The notes: generated by a model not told the origin, from the sequence alone. A DNA stretch of 64,000 nucleotides from Misgurnus anguillicaudatus (GCF_027580225.2 NC_073356.2:7102501-7166500); one strand, 5' to 3'; shown: positions 1 to 13,538, numbered from the stretch's first letter. Numbers and translations are program-made.

Positions 1-3000
1 CCTTGTCATTCTGCATTTAGGTAGGAACTGCTTGTAAACCATAGGAGGATGCATCAGTTGGCACTTTTAAGTTTGCATCAGGTTTCGCATTGTGCTAAAT
101 ACGTTGTTTGATGTTTGAAATCAGGTTTGATCTTTCAAAAGCTTCTTGCAGCACACTGCCCAATTCTGTTTGGCAAAAAGATCACACAATGGTTTTGTAG
201 CATCAGTGAAATGGGGCATTCACTTACTCTTATATTTGGCCATGCCCATGAAATGTTTTATATCTGCCTTTATGTCCAGGAAATGATTTATGTTTTATGT
301 CTACGCATTTCTTGAAAATGATGTTGTGCTTTCAAACAAAATGGTTATTTACACAGCCTTTCCACTGCCTTTTATTTGAGCATATCACGTGTAAGCATTC
401 AAATATCCTCAGCTTCGTCACGCATAAAGTCAATTAGAGTATTAACCTGAAATTTGTCTACTCTCTTGTTCAATCCTAACACAATTCAGTATTTTTGGAA
501 ATGTCTTATTCATCTTTACCACCCTTTATCTTCAGCACAATCAGAAGTTGTCAGGACACTGACATGAAAACTTCCCATGTGTGTTCAAGCTGGGGCTTCA
601 TTCGCAGACATAGTGTAAACAAAACAAATGTTTCAATCCGGTAAATGTTTGTCTGGTATCAGAAGAGTATCAGAGTTGTCCGTTGTGTGTCCTTTATTTA
701 CAGTTGCACTTTTGACACAATGTAGTAATAAACCCATGACAGACACAATAAATGTACTGAACTCTTTTGTGGATACGCTGAACCCCTAAAGGCTTGATGC
801 TGGCAACTTAAAAATTCATAAAGGGTTGTTTAAACAAAATTGTTTTCAACCCCAAAAAGGAAACTTTTTATACGTTTTGGCTGTTGGTTTACAAAACAGT
901 GGTGTTTATGGTCCACAAACCGCAAACATTTTTGAAAAGGTTTTAAAGTTTAAATTTGAAAACAATCAACGTTATTGTTTTTGTGTAAATGACAAAAAAG
1001 CAAATCTGTGAAAACTGTGATGTCATGCACATGCGTATTATGTGATAAGTCTACAGATGCACAAGTACTTGACAGCTATAGACGGTTTCATCGGACGCAC
1101 GTGCGCTGACGAGATACACGTCTGGATCCGAACTTTACTTCCTGTTTCATTTTTTTAATGGTCTGACTAGTTGCTAAACTGATCTCTTGAACAAATACCT
1201 CGTCGAAAATAACAAATGTTTTGGTTTCCTAGGTAATCTATGTGTTGTTTTTTGCTTGTTATATAAATTTAAATACGTTTAAAATACTTTGTTGTTATTT
1301 ATTCTTAGCGGAGTTTACCGGAAGTTACGTGGGGACCACGACAGCCGCTTGTTTATGTTGTTACTGCTGAAACCCTCAATAACAACAATGGCGGCCAACA
1401 GGACTGTGTTTGCAGCCCATAAAAATGCAGTATGAAAATCCGTGCAATACGCCAAATTCCAATATGATACACCAATCTTTCCTGTTCACTTATCTTTTCA
1501 GTTTTTTCACCTGGGATTGGGGTTAGAGCAACTTTTTGTTACATAAAATGACATCCTAACCCGAACCTCAATTCTAACACCAACTAAAAGTGATCATGGT
1601 TTAAAAATAGACAAAACATGAAGAAACCTATATATTAAATGACATCCTAAAGCAAATCTCAACACCAAACCAAAGCGACAATGGTTTAAAAAAAAACAGA
1701 AAAAAAAGAGAAACCAATACATAAACGACACGAAAGATGCGCCGTATTAAGTGAACAGAAAGGACTGGCGTATAATATGCATGGAAAATTGGACCTTATA
1801 CACTGCGTGCTATTCATACACATTTCATGAGAATGGGTTGGTGATTGTGCTACACAAGAGTTTATTAAAGCTTCTCCAACAGATTTTACAAAATTTTGCT
1901 GCTTTATAGTACAGGGTCACTGGTAGTAAAACTACACCAGTTTGTGTCACCACCCCATAGTCATGCTTTTTCCATCTAGGTTTTTTTATGTACGTGTATA
2001 TGCGCATTGAAAGTTAATGTTTTATGCTTTTACTGAAAATCGTGTTTTTAAAGTGTAGCAGTATGGACAACTAGCCAAACCCCAGGATAACGAGCAAACA
2101 CATAGTCTTATTTGGTCTCTTTCCTGAGCTAATTTTCAAGTTGACCATCTTTTGTTGTTTCATTATTGCACTGGATTCCTCTGAGAGGAGGAGTGTGATT
2201 TTCATACACAAGCAGACGCTCCATTGTCCACAGCTCTTTCATGTAAATGAGGCATTTGATTTGATCTGTCCCTTCAGCTCCAGAGGTGTGTCACTCGGTT
2301 TGCCTTCAGTGTCTTTCCATCTTCTCTTTGTTCCCAAATCCAGAAGGAAAGATAGCTGCTAGCAGCGTGGGCTCTTTTCTTTCTTCCTCATTGTGGCTAT
2401 TGTGTTTCTGTTTTCATAAGGAGGAGATCAGTGGAGGTGGGAGGAGGTGCAGGACACAAACCTGTGTGCCTGCGTGATGCATTGTTTCCCTCCACACACG
2501 CACACGCGCACACACATACACTCAACTACACAAATGATCATTGTGCGATTGACAGCAGGCACATTGCTGAAGTGTGGCATCTCTCTCAGCACATTGCTCC
2601 AGTCACTTCCTCTTATTGTGGGCAACAGGAAGTCAGCAAAAATGAGTTTCCGTTTGAAACATTTTCAGCCAAATTGCATCAAAAAAGCAAGTACGGTTAA
2701 AGTGCTAAAGAAATGTCACGTCTATAATTGTAAACTGCATGGTGTGTGTGCAGAAATAGATATTGGTATAAAGGTATTAAATATAGTAGGTACCAAGTTT
2801 GTTGTTTCTAAAATGATTTGTGATGTCAGCATTCAGGGGCGAATGCTGACATCAGATATTTGTGTTGATAGTAAAGGAGTTGAAAACATATTTTTAAATT
2901 CAAGTGAGCGCAACCAACCATCCCCCATGCCACACAAAAACACACCTTGGAACGTCCTCAGAAACGCTACACTCACCAAAACACGTGCGCACAGCTACCA

Positions 3001-3319
3001 ACCTATGAATCATTAACCATCTGCCGTTCAGAGAGAGAGAGAGAGAGAAAGCTCTGTCTATTTGCAGGACGCCCCATAAGATTGTGATTCTAATTGAGGC
3101 AGCTGGGGGACAGTTTGTAAGAAACCCAAAAGCCTGCTGGAGTAAAAGCACAGAGCAGCTGTGGAGAGAGAGAGACAGAGAGTAATGGATCATTTAATTT
3201 TCATTATGTATTATTCTCCTCATTCACTTATTTTTATTTTTAGTGCTGTTCCTCGTAACCCTTTACTGTTTACTCATAACACTGTCATCATTGTGTTTAT
3301 CATTTTTTATCGGGTTATT
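1..3319. other. Gene-free stretch with dispersed repeat
   Basis: I see no exon chain or recognisable protein here. Positions 1500-1760 hold a degraded copy of a dispersed repeat built on the phrase ACATAAAATGACATCCTAAC; better copies lie at 61175-61440 and 62030-62300. A CA-rich simple repeat sits near 2490-2525 and GA runs near 3030-3050 and 3163-3182. ORFs in this stretch (up to 189 codons) have simple-repeat composition and no family resemblance. Confidence 0.6.
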
Positions 3320-3889
3320 ACCCAGTAAGCAATTTTGAATTCAAAAGACATCCAATAGCCGTCCAAACACAGCCCAGACGTCTAGGCAAAATTTGGCAAA
3401 ATTCAACAGATGTCCAACCATAGCCCAAAAATTAAAGAAATAAAATAAATTAATAAATAAAACCAAACACCTTGTATTCACTGTTGACTTTGCATATGCA
3501 TAAAAACGACATTTCACAGAAGTCGAGAGAGGACAAGCACTATTATTATTTTTGCTTGCTTGTTTTCTTGTGATCAGGACTTAATTTCTCGTGATCTCGA
3601 GACAACAAAAGCTGTTCTCTCGCTATCCTGACATGATAATCCAAATGTCATAATGTAATTTCCTGACCATAATATTTGGTTTATTTTGAAGTGTACTGCT
3701 AATGCATAAGTTGGGGTCTTCGCTGTTACCACACGTGTAGCTAATGTGTAGCCGATAGACTTAAAGGTGGAAAAGAGGATGTTTGTTTAATCCATTTTTG
3801 CAATATTACTTAAAACTGTCTTTACTAAATGATAAAAGATTATTTATTAGGTGCACTGAAAGTAATAATATTAATATATGTCATCTGTG

Positions 3890-4627
3890 TCACGATCGGT
3901 ATTAACCGGATTGTGGAAACAAAAGGAGAACCCAAACGCAAGAGATGTATAAAAATATAACTATGATTTATTTACAACTGGAACATAAAATACCCACGAG
4001 GGGGTAAAACAGAAAGGAACAAAAACACTGTGATGAAACACAAAAGAAACAGAACACGAGAATAACTCGGACAGGTAACTGGAAACATCAATACTGAAAA
4101 CTACAACAACGCACGCACACCACACAGAGAACACAAGGGCATCATATAGACAGCACATCAATGGGGAACAGGTGAACATAATTAATCACGTCAGACACGC
4201 GTACATAAGGGAGTAGGGTAAAAGTGACAAGACACTGGGAACACGTGTCACACATACATGATGTGAAACACACACGTGTTCCCACGTAAACACAATGCTG
4301 CCCTGGTCTTGCCCTCTGGATAATAACCAAGGTCAGGCAAGACCATGACAGCCACAAAACACTGGGAACACGTGTCACACAGATATGATGTGAAACACAC
4401 GTGTTCCCACGTAAACACAATGCTGCCCTGACCTTGCCCTCAGAACATAGACCTGAACCTATACTAAGGTCTGGCAAGATCACGACAGCAACAAGACACC
4501 GGAAACATGTGGAAGCCACACACACAATGTGATTCCACATGCCCCCACACAGAACATAATACTGCCACGGTCCTGTCAGATGCACTCAGACCTACATCTA
4601 GCACAGATGTCTGACAGGACCGTGACA
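3890..4627. repeat. TGTCACG-ended element with three tandem units
   Basis: The stretch begins TGTCACGATCGG and ends GGACCGTGACA, so its ends form a short inverted repeat. From 4229 it contains three tandem units of about 128-135 bp starting near 4229, 4356 and 4491. The first two each carry a palindrome around GGAACACGTGT and ACACGTGTTCC, and all three carry a (C/G)AAGACCATGACAG-like segment that can pair with the flank. It looks like a satellite-bearing non-autonomous element. The open frame on the - strand through it is an artefact of the repeat. Confidence 0.55.
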
Positions 4628-5172
4628 ATCTGTTTATAAGTAACGGTCTTTGGATTCTCAGTCGGTGGAAACATCCTCTATTGCGCCTTTAATAAATAAA
4701 TAAAGTTAGACAGTTCATGTTCGTGAATTTAGGGACCATCGCTAAAGTAATCAGGGTATATGCAGGAATCATAGAGATGAATTTACTACCTTTTACTACC
4801 TTTTTTACCACCTCCACAAATTTTTTACTACCAATACGACATCAAGCAGCAGCCCTTTTTGGGGGGGGGTGTAGGGGGTGAGAGCACCACTTACTACTTA
4901 CTGTAAGGTATAAGTGTGACACTGTCACACCCATCATACATATTAGGTGTGATCATTAAGTATTGTCAATTATGTTTTTTGTAAGTGTCGAGTTGAGTTT
5001 CAGTTGTCCTTACCTTAACCTTAGCCCTTGAGTTATCCTAACCATAACCCTTAGCCCTAATAAGTTGAATGATAACCTTGGCACTTCTTAAAAACAAATG
5101 ACACTTAACAACCATAAACATTAATAAAGATTAATAATAAAGTGTGTCACATCACCCACACTTACCCACAAA

Positions 5173-5176
<4 letters not shown>

Positions 5177-5228
<52 letters not shown>
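5177..5228. repeat. (CT)n microsatellite
   Basis: An uninterrupted run of about 26 CT dinucleotides inside the hAT element, followed by a short CA run. Confidence 0.95.
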
Positions 5229-5238
<10 letters not shown>

Positions 5239-5533
5239 AGCAGTGAATTACTATCCCAAAACAGCAATTTCCCAACAAACAATTTATTTAATCACAAGAA
5301 ATACATCACAAGGGGTAACTTGTAACAATAACTTACACTGGACTCATTCATTGATGAATGGCAGTTTGAACATGTCCCAAAACAAATTTTAAGAGAGAAG
5401 TTGTAAGAATTTGACTTGTATTCATCAGCAGATAACTTTAGCTGGCAGACTGAGAGAGATACAGAGGGAGAGAGAGAAAAAAGGGGAGGGAATGAGAGAA
5501 ATTGTGACATTAAGACGGAGGGGAGAGGCACAG

Positions 5534-6688
5534 TCACAAAAGTCTCCGTTGTGAAGACTTCTCTTCAATTCTTTCCTCCAGTTGGCGAAGCTCTTCTTTT
5601 TTTTCTTTTTGCCTTCTGCGAAGTGTGTTGGACTTGATGATAAATTCAGCCATTTTGGACCCGGCCTTCCCCTCAGCCTGCTCTGCCAACTTGTCTGCAT
5701 CATTTTCAAGTGACTCACAAACACGGCTTAGTACCTCATGCTGGGTTCTGAGGTCCAAAAGCTCCTCCTCCACTGCCTTCCTCTTTAGAGCATGTGCGGC
5801 ACTCTCCTTCTTTTTTCTTTCATTCTCCAGGTACAGTCTATACTGAGATCTTGCAGATGAAGCAGAGGCAAGGAGCTCCTTTGTCAGAGGCACTTTTAAA
5901 ATGCCCCCACAACTGCTGATCCGGTCACAGACTAATCGAAGTGATTCCAGCGTTCTATCCTGGAGATTGCATGTTTCCACCTCTTTGTTAATTGAAAATC
6001 CTCTTTCAACTGTGGCTTGGCCATGGGATAGAAGGAGGAGACTCTTGCAAAACTGTAGTAAGTCAGGGTAAGATGTGCTGAGAGTTGTGTAAAGAAACAC
6101 ATCAAGGCGGTCCTTCATTGGTTTAAAGGCCAGGAAACGTTCATCTCGTCCTTCCACTGAGGTCAAGGATACAAACTGCTGAATGATAACATCACCTAAA
6201 ATATTGACAAAGATATAATCATTAATGACATTTAAGTACATTTCAGTCTGCTTAACTGCCCATTACCAAAGCAGAACACCCTTAGAACATGGCCTTCATT
6301 TCAATAACTTTTCCACTTCTACTGCCCCTACACATACTGTATATATTTTCTTACCTGCTGGACTGCCACCTGTCAATTTCTTTCCCTGAAGGAATGTCTG
6401 CACTACACTCTTCATTTGCTTGATGCACCACTCCGGTTCTTGGTGGATTCTTGTGGGATCAAGGCATCCAATTTGCCTAACCATAGGAAACTTTAGGGGG
6501 GATTTGTCCTGCAATTTCCTGACTACCTTAACAAGGCACTGCAAACATTCTTTCCTGAAGGTTAGCACAGAAAGCTCCCCTATCTTGCCTCCTGATTTGC
6601 TCTGAAGGGCCTAACAAATAGAGAACATTAATGTTCATACAAAGATATTTGTCACATACATAGATACTTAAAACGTGGTGAAATGATG

Positions 6689-6719
<31 letters not shown>

Positions 6720-9200
6720 GGAATATGTGAGTATAGTTCAGGATGAATTCAGGATGATTGGAAATGAAACTATGACAAGTTACAAATTTTAAACAATTCT
6801 AACAATTTAACCAGATTGAAAAAGAGGTTTGGTATATCCTCATGGCACAGTGGTTCAATTTAAGCCACAATACCAAAGGCCTGTTTGGAAGGTAACCATT
6901 ACCAACCACACAATTACGAAAGCTATATTGCTTACCACAGAGGTGGTTAAATCATGCCCATTGTTACTCATTCATTTCTACCGGTTTAAAGTAACTATTT
7001 ATGCAGACAGCACAATTCACGCATGATATTGAAATGATGTGGACATTAATTACCTTGATGGCAGATTCAGCACCCAGGCCGATGTCCACATTTTTAAGAG
7101 AGACCCAGTTCTTCTCATCAGATACCTGGATTGTGATCATTTGCAGTGAGCTTCGGTCCTCTAAAAGTTCCCTTTTAACAAATCGTCGCAGTAAAGCCTT
7201 AAAAGTACAAGAAAAACTGTTAGCAATCAAGCCACACCTACCTGTCAACTGATACAGTTTAATCACATTCAAATTAAGACAGTAACTCTACAGTAATTAC
7301 ATTTCTTACCATCAGGAGTTCTTTCAGATCTTTAGCCAAAAAGGGCAGCACAGGCTCGTCGGTCTGATATTTGATCAGGAAGGGGTTGAAGCTTCGTGCA
7401 ACTGACAAGAAGAACTGGAGCTTTGGAATTATTAAATCATCATCCCGCGCAGCCAATATGGTATCATATGACGCCGTGTTGGGGTTTGGCACCTTTTTCT
7501 TCTGAACTGCATCAATGTATGTTAAAAGCATGGGCCAAATGTCGACAGCTCTCTCAGCCACAGGGACATTTTCCACCCACCTGTGGCCACAGAAAGATCG
7601 GGGAAAAGTAGAAGATCCTGTGGTGGCAGTGTAATCTTCTCTACGGGCAGGAACATTGTGGAAGAGGTAGTGCATAGCTCGCAACAGTTTGTCTACCTGC
7701 CATGTTGTGAATCCTGCTTTCATGGCATTGTGGAGGGTGTGCAAGCCACAGCTGCCAACACTGATGAGTTGTGCATCCCCATGAAGCTCTGAATGTTCGT
7801 TCTGAAGGAGCTTCAGCAGCTTGAAATTGACATTTGGGCCATCCATACTGACAGACAGCAGGTGTCTCAAGTTGAGTTGTGCAACACATTCCTGTGAATT
7901 GACACAAAAAACTAAGTTTATTAAAAAATAATACAGCATTTCAGAATGTTTGTAAACAATATGCACCAATATACTTCCAGATGACAGAACGCAAGCGGCT
8001 TCTACTGACTAACTGAAGAGATCCAACCGGCTAATGGAACAGTTAAATAGTTAAAAACGTGAAAACGTGTTGCGTTTGGGGTTGCACTGCCAGATACAGC
8101 AAAAGGTGTAGGGTTTGATCGATTTCCTATGGGTGAGGAGGAGGTTATAGCAAGTGGACGTTGTGTCATCAAAAGTAGTGCTAAAAGTAGGAAATCTTAA
8201 TGATAACACATTTACTTCCATAGTATTCTTTTTTCCTACTATGGAAGTGAATGGGGTCCACGAACATTTTTCAAAATATCTTCCTTTGTGTTCATTAGAA
8301 CCACGAAATTTTTACAGGTTTGTAACAACATGAGAGTGAGTAAATGATGACAGAATTTTCATTTTTGGGTGAACTATCCCTTTAACTACTAACTTTTAGG
8401 CTAACTATGACATAAAAATCTTCAAATAGGGATATAACGACAATAAGAAAGAACAAACAAGAAAATATCAACTTACTTTAATGCTTTGCAGCAAGTCTTC
8501 AGCCCTTGCATGTCCAAGGAACTGCGACCCAAAATATGAAGACGTCACGCGGTCATCTTTCCAGAACCGAACGTGAATATCCATTTGCTTCTTCTTAGCC
8601 GACTGGTTTAGAGACTCGTCAAACATTAGAACATATTGTCCGGAATCATTGATGCTATTTATAAGAAGCTTCTTAAAATGTGGAGCAATGCCGAATCCAA
8701 GAATGTACGCCGTTTTATCCTTGCCACACGCAAAACTTTTGGCTATAGCGGAGTCAGTGAACATGTTTTCGAACAATTCCCCAATGCCCTCATTCGAATT
8801 ATATGAATGATGGTTGGCTGCGATGTTCAGGCACCAGAGAACCTCAGCCCTGAGGGCTGATGTTTGTGACGGGAAGGTCTGTTGTTGTTTGGCTATCGCT
8901 GCCGTGGTGGTGCTGCTGGTGGCACTGGTTTGCTGCAGAGGTGGTGCGACGACAGCTGACCTTGCGTGATTTGCCGCGATCTGTGTAACGTTAGTGCTGC
9001 TCCCCCCTCACGCGAATCCGCTGCTGGTGAATATTTGATTCACTGTGAGACCTGATAGCGGTAATGCCGTTCCAGGTAACATTTATAATTTTTTTGCACA
9101 CAGTGCAAAATGCCTCCCGGTCATTTCCCATGACGGGCTTAAGCCAGTCTTTAAATAACGGATCGTCAACCCAGGTTTGCGAGAACTTACATTTACCCAT
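5534..9200 (-). pseudogene. hAT transposase with BED-type zinc finger, five exons, frameshifted
   Basis: Exons read 9200-8477, 7891-7310, 7197-7054, 6610-6355 and 6195-5534, all with GT-AG borders, giving about 790 codons. Exon 1 starts at MGKCKF and holds a BED-like finger (C-x2-C then H-x4-H), followed by a low-complexity Q/T/S linker and the block FDESLNQS, likely the first acidic catalytic site. Exon 2 has SMDGPNVNF and CGLHTLHNAM, matching the second Asp and the C-x2-H of hAT enzymes. Exon 5 has SHGQATVERGFS, the hATC dimerisation and Glu motif, then a charged coiled-coil tail. The reading frame of exon 1 breaks at a run of six C on the + strand (9002-9007), so the copy is inactive unless that run is a base-call error. 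Confidence 0.75.
6689..6718. repeat. (GT)n microsatellite
   Basis: About 14 GT dinucleotides, located in the intron between transposase exons 3 and 4 of the hAT element. Confidence 0.95.
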
Positions 9201-10270
9201 TTCACAGTTTGGTAGAAAATAAAGTGGCAAGTGGCTAGTATTAACTGAGGTTAAAAAAAGGCGGTAAATGTTGTTTGCGTCGCTGATAGGCTATCAACCA
9301 CGGAACTCACAGTTTACTTCTACGTCATTGCTATCAACTCCGTCTCACTCCGGGTCCTGTTAGCACCGTAGATATTTTTAAACTATGCTAGATGAAGTTA
9401 TATATTTTTAAACTATGCTAGATGAAGTTAAAGCATGGAGACACAAATATTAAGCAAAAATTTTTTTACTACCAAGTCAAATTGCGTTTGTTACCTTTTA
9501 CTACCTTTCAAGGGCCTCGATTTTGGTAGATTTTTTTTACTTCCTGTTACTACCGAGCGGACACCCTGGTAATACTGTACACGTTTCTATTTTCAATAGT
9601 ATTTAACAGTTATTTAAATAAATATCAAAAATCTAAAAAGTGTGTATTATAGCTGACAACCACATAAACACATTGGTTTTGTTACTGTTTGTTGACTTTA
9701 AGTCATTCCATTTAAATGCGGTTAAAAGTAGAAACGTGTATTTTATTGAGTAACTTAAAGATGGCCCCTAAATTCACCACTGTAACATTGTATATATTGA
9801 CAAATCTATTTCATCTTGAGCGAATCTCTGATCCAAGTAAAATCTCATTTGTTCATCCATGCAAATTTAGCAAAATATGCTTTTGCTGTATACAAACAAA
9901 ACAACACGTTCTATCGAGTACACGTAAGCTTTAATCACATCTCAAGAATACAACTTTTGTTATCTCGAGATCACGAGAAAATAAGGAAGCAAAAATAATA
10001 ATAGTGCATGTCCTCTCTCGGCTTCCGTAACGTAGCCAAATTCAAGTTTATTTTGGCTAAAAGTGGGTTACTCACAGCCGGACTACATCGGGTCAATAGT
10101 TAACCTAGATGGTAAAATGATGGCTATTGCTTGCTGGGTAATTAGTATGTTGTTACTGTTGAACCATTTTTGACTGACAGACAATAAAACAGGTGATAAA
10201 TTCCCTGAGACCTAGCTAGAGAACACAAAACCATAAGGTGCGTCCCAAATCGCGCACTTGCACTCTAGGG

Positions 10271-10446
10271 CTAGGTTATTTTTAACCCACAATGGGTAAA
10301 TATTGGACAGAACACATGCTGAATTAAAATGACCCAATCTTGAGTTGTTGTAATGCCACCATGGGTTAAAACAACCCAGCATTGGGTTAATTTTAACCCA
10401 GCGGTGTGTTCTGTCCAATATTTACCCAACATAGCTTAAAAATAGT
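10271..10446. repeat. Short palindromic MITE rich in GGGTTAA
   Basis: The inverted arms GGGTAAATATTGGACAGAAC (near 10294) and its complement (near 10404-10427) enclose a core of repeated GGGTTAAAAC and AACCCA words. The outer sequence TTATTTTTAACCC also mirrors. It is too short to code and fits a foldback MITE. The remaining sequence from here to 13130 shows no gene; a CA/CG-rich simple repeat lies near 12270-12302. Confidence 0.65.
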
Positions 10447-13135
10447 TGTGTGAGTTTCGCGTTTACAAATAAAAGTACAAAATAAGAAGTGCACTCCAAG
10501 TTCCTGGATGATGCACCCATTCAAGTGTACAAAGCTGGAAGGCCGCAGTTTTGCTTATGTAACGGAAATGAGGCGGGCCTATCACATGCCGTAAAAGGAA
10601 CGCTCACCTGCAGAGATAATTACGCTTCAGTCTCACAGTGCCTGAGGTAATGTTGAACTAAACAGATAACACTGACGTTAAAAGAACAGTGTACCAATTC
10701 ATTTTAAATGACTTCCATTGTACTATGCATTTGACGTATTTTGCCCTCACCTGGGAAACCGCTTATACTTCCGGGAAAGTAAAAACTGTGTTCCATTTGG
10801 ACGATACTACTCTTCTAAAATTAAAGAGTAGACAGTTAGGTACATAGTTTAAGTGCATGATGCATGGGACACAGCTACAGACTCCTGTTACTTTTAGGGA
10901 TAAAAAATACTGTTCAAACCATAGACTGTAAAAAAAGATGGACATAGTGTCCGTGATGTCACCCATAGGTTTCTTAAGATCGTTGTTGAAGCGTCATGAA
11001 TGGCATAGCTATACAGACCAAAAATAATTTTGCACCAAGCTGTAAACTGTAAAGATGGGGATTTTAACATCTTGGGGAAGACTTTCTTTTGGAGTCAGTC
11101 TCTAGCGGCCAGTCAATGAATTGCAGTTTATATCACTTACGTATTTGCTTCATCAGAGAGATCGGAAAGGCTGCTCCTCGGTTCAAACCAGTAGAAACGG
11201 CACAGTATTGTGCTACAATTTTATGCGTACCTGGAAAACCTGGCACAATGCTGTATGACGTGTTATTAACGATGAGCATTTATTAATTTATGAACTGCAT
11301 GTTCAGTTTAAATTGTTTTATTAAGGGTTAAACACAAGCTAAGTGCAAGCATTGATTCAAAACGAAACAATAAATGTGACCCTACCTGTGAAGATTTAGA
11401 CGTTTTCTACATAAATAATTTATATAAAGTAAAGAACATTCTGAGACAATATGACCTTGATATTTTTTATATTGACAGAGTAAGGCCATGCAACAAATAT
11501 AAACCATATTAAAAATTAAAGTCACAATGAAATTGAAATGAAAAACTGTAATTCGTTTTGAAATATTGTGGTATTTATTACGAAGGACTCATCTGTAAGC
11601 TTAATGGTCATGGCCTATGGCAGGGTCCCGGAAAAGATCGCAGCGATGACCCAACTTCAAATGGTCCAATCAATCCTCGATGGACGAATTCAAGTCAAGC
11701 CCTACCTTTTTTCATTTCAGAAAAAAATTCACTGGGATATACGTCACCACGGGGAAAATAAGACAACACTACTTCCGTGTCATGGTGAGGTAAGTCGATC
11801 ATATCATACTTTAGCCTAGTATTCACAGGCAGGTTTACAAATATACAAAACAAGTACAAGGTTATGTACAAATGAATTAATTTGGCATCAATAACATGCG
11901 GCAGGTGCTGTAATGGTTGTATGTGACTTAAGATTATTCATTTAATTGTTCCTTTGTAGTTGTTCTGTATTTCACCGAGATGTGAAGAGTGTTACTGTGG
12001 TCCGGTAGTATTGTGAGGAAACCCATTTTAGATGAGTGATGCAATAGACATGTAACAATAGGGGTATCAATTTCTGGATGGAAATGGAGAAAGCGTAAAA
12101 TCTGTGTGTGTATCACAATAGTGAAGGGTAAGGCCACTACAAGCTGTCACCCTTTTGACTTGAAGAGGCAGACTGCAGTCTGCAAACACAACACTCAATT
12201 GATAAAAATATCTATTGTGAGCAGCAGGCCTCGGCAGGAGACAAAGCAGCCATTGTCACTTTCTTACACACACGTGCGCACACGCACATACACGCGCGCG
12301 CGGTCTAAGAGGTGGTCTATGATTACAATGCCAAAAGAACCACAGAACAATAGGAGCTGTAGAGAGTGTCCTCGGAGTAAAGTAAATCACTGAATAAAAT
12401 ATTTCAAAAGAAAACATAAAGGTATAACATTACTCTGTTCATACTCTATAGTCAATGTCTGATCTGTTCTCACAGCATGATCTGTACTGTAGCCCAAGTT
12501 TCACAGTAAGAGTTCTCAATAGCATTTTACAAGCAGAGACTGGCATTCCAGAATAATCCTGAGGCCCCTCTTTGAACATGGATGTCCCTGGAGAAATTCA
12601 AGAATAATACAAAGACAGGCTGATAATGTGTACTATCTGACTGTGAAAATGGGCCAATTTATATAGACTTTTATTCTACTGTATACGTACTTCAGAACCA
12701 GTATCAGTGTGCAGAATTGCCTTATATTAATGTCAGCTTTAAACATGTACATCTGCCAAAAGGAATTTTGTTTAAGGCTTTGTCTACATGAAGCCGGTGC
12801 ATTCCCTATCCGATTATTTTTTTTCCTTGTTCTAAAAAAATAATCCATAAACACGAAACCACTGAAACCGACTGAAAGCGGTGTAGTTTATATGCCGGAC
12901 CAGTATGGGGCGCTGTAATTCTGCCACAGATATACACTATACACGGAGAAGAAGACTTTGAGCATGCGCATAACCAACGTATGATGTTGTCCATTATCGC
13001 GTTGCTCACCACAATTGCATAGAAGCAATAGATTTTGCTGTAATAAAGCTAGTAGGCTTTTGTAGCTACTGTAGCACGAACACAATCACGTAGTCTGCCG
13101 TTACGTGTGACGCTTCCGATACGTGATGTGATGAC

Positions 13136-13323
13136 TGTTATACTGTTACTTAATTTTACAAAACAATAAAGAATACGATGGCACAAGGATTCATGGATGC
13201 TCACTCTTTAATCCACATAACATTAACACATGTGTATCTCACTGGTCTCTCTTCTAGATTCCTTAATCTCTCTATTACCCTCTAGTGTTCAGTTCTTGTA
13301 ATAACAGTCTATTAGACACAACA
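13136..13323 (-). repeat. 3' LTR of the gypsy element
   Basis: A 188-bp LTR that starts TGTTGTG and ends ATAACA on the - strand. It differs from the partner LTR at two sites near the 3' end, 13142 (A against C) and 13154 (T against C). It contains AATAAAG on the + strand near 13165. Confidence 0.92.
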
Positions 13324-13538
13324 TCCCCCCAATACGTAAGATATTTTTCTCCCCACTTAATCTATCAGTAATTAAACAAAAATGTTTATACCAACATTAA
13401 CAATGAACCAAAGTATGTATCATTATTTGAACAGTATTTTTTTTCTTTTCAGAATATTGCTTGAGCGCAAAACAAGCCTATATTAATTATACCAGAACAG
13501 AACGTAGGCTATAGGCTATGCAATGTATAACTGTACAT

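Larger units (their letters stand above)
4752..9568 (-). mobile_element. hAT-superfamily DNA transposon, 4.8 kb, 5-bp target duplication
   Basis: The element is bounded by CAGGGT at the left and ACCCTG at the right, and the pentamer GTAAT occurs directly outside both ends (4747-4751 and 9569-9573). Most hAT elements make 8-bp duplications; 5-bp ones are less common. Subterminal copies of TTTACTACC flank both sides. It carries one five-exon transposase gene on the - strand, described separately. Internal simple repeats are a CT run (5177-5228) and a GT run (6689-6716). A CAGGG terminus and the hAT transposase motifs support the assignment. Confidence 0.8.
3320..10139. mobile_element. Old DNA transposon with ACCCAG(C/T)AAGCAA ends, split by later insertions
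   Basis: The left end ACCCAGTAAGCAA (3320) is mirrored by TTGCTTGCTGGGT (ending 10139). A second inverted pair lies just inside: GAGAGAGGACAAGCACTATT near 3523 and its complement near 9992-10018. The same ends bound a shorter copy at 21859-22608. The host element is only about 2 kb; the rest is a hAT transposon (4752-9568) and a tandem-repeat element (about 3890-4627) that landed inside it. No transposase of its own was recognised and I could not define a target duplication, so the superfamily is unassigned. Confidence 0.6.

Noticed and set aside
2447..3016. 189-codon + strand ORF
   Set aside because: It starts in a CA-rich simple repeat, has no family motif and overlaps competing frames; no splice or poly(A) context supports a gene.
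4142..4585. 147-codon - strand ORF
   Set aside because: It is the translation of the tandem-repeat array at 4229-4627; the repeated peptide follows the DNA period.
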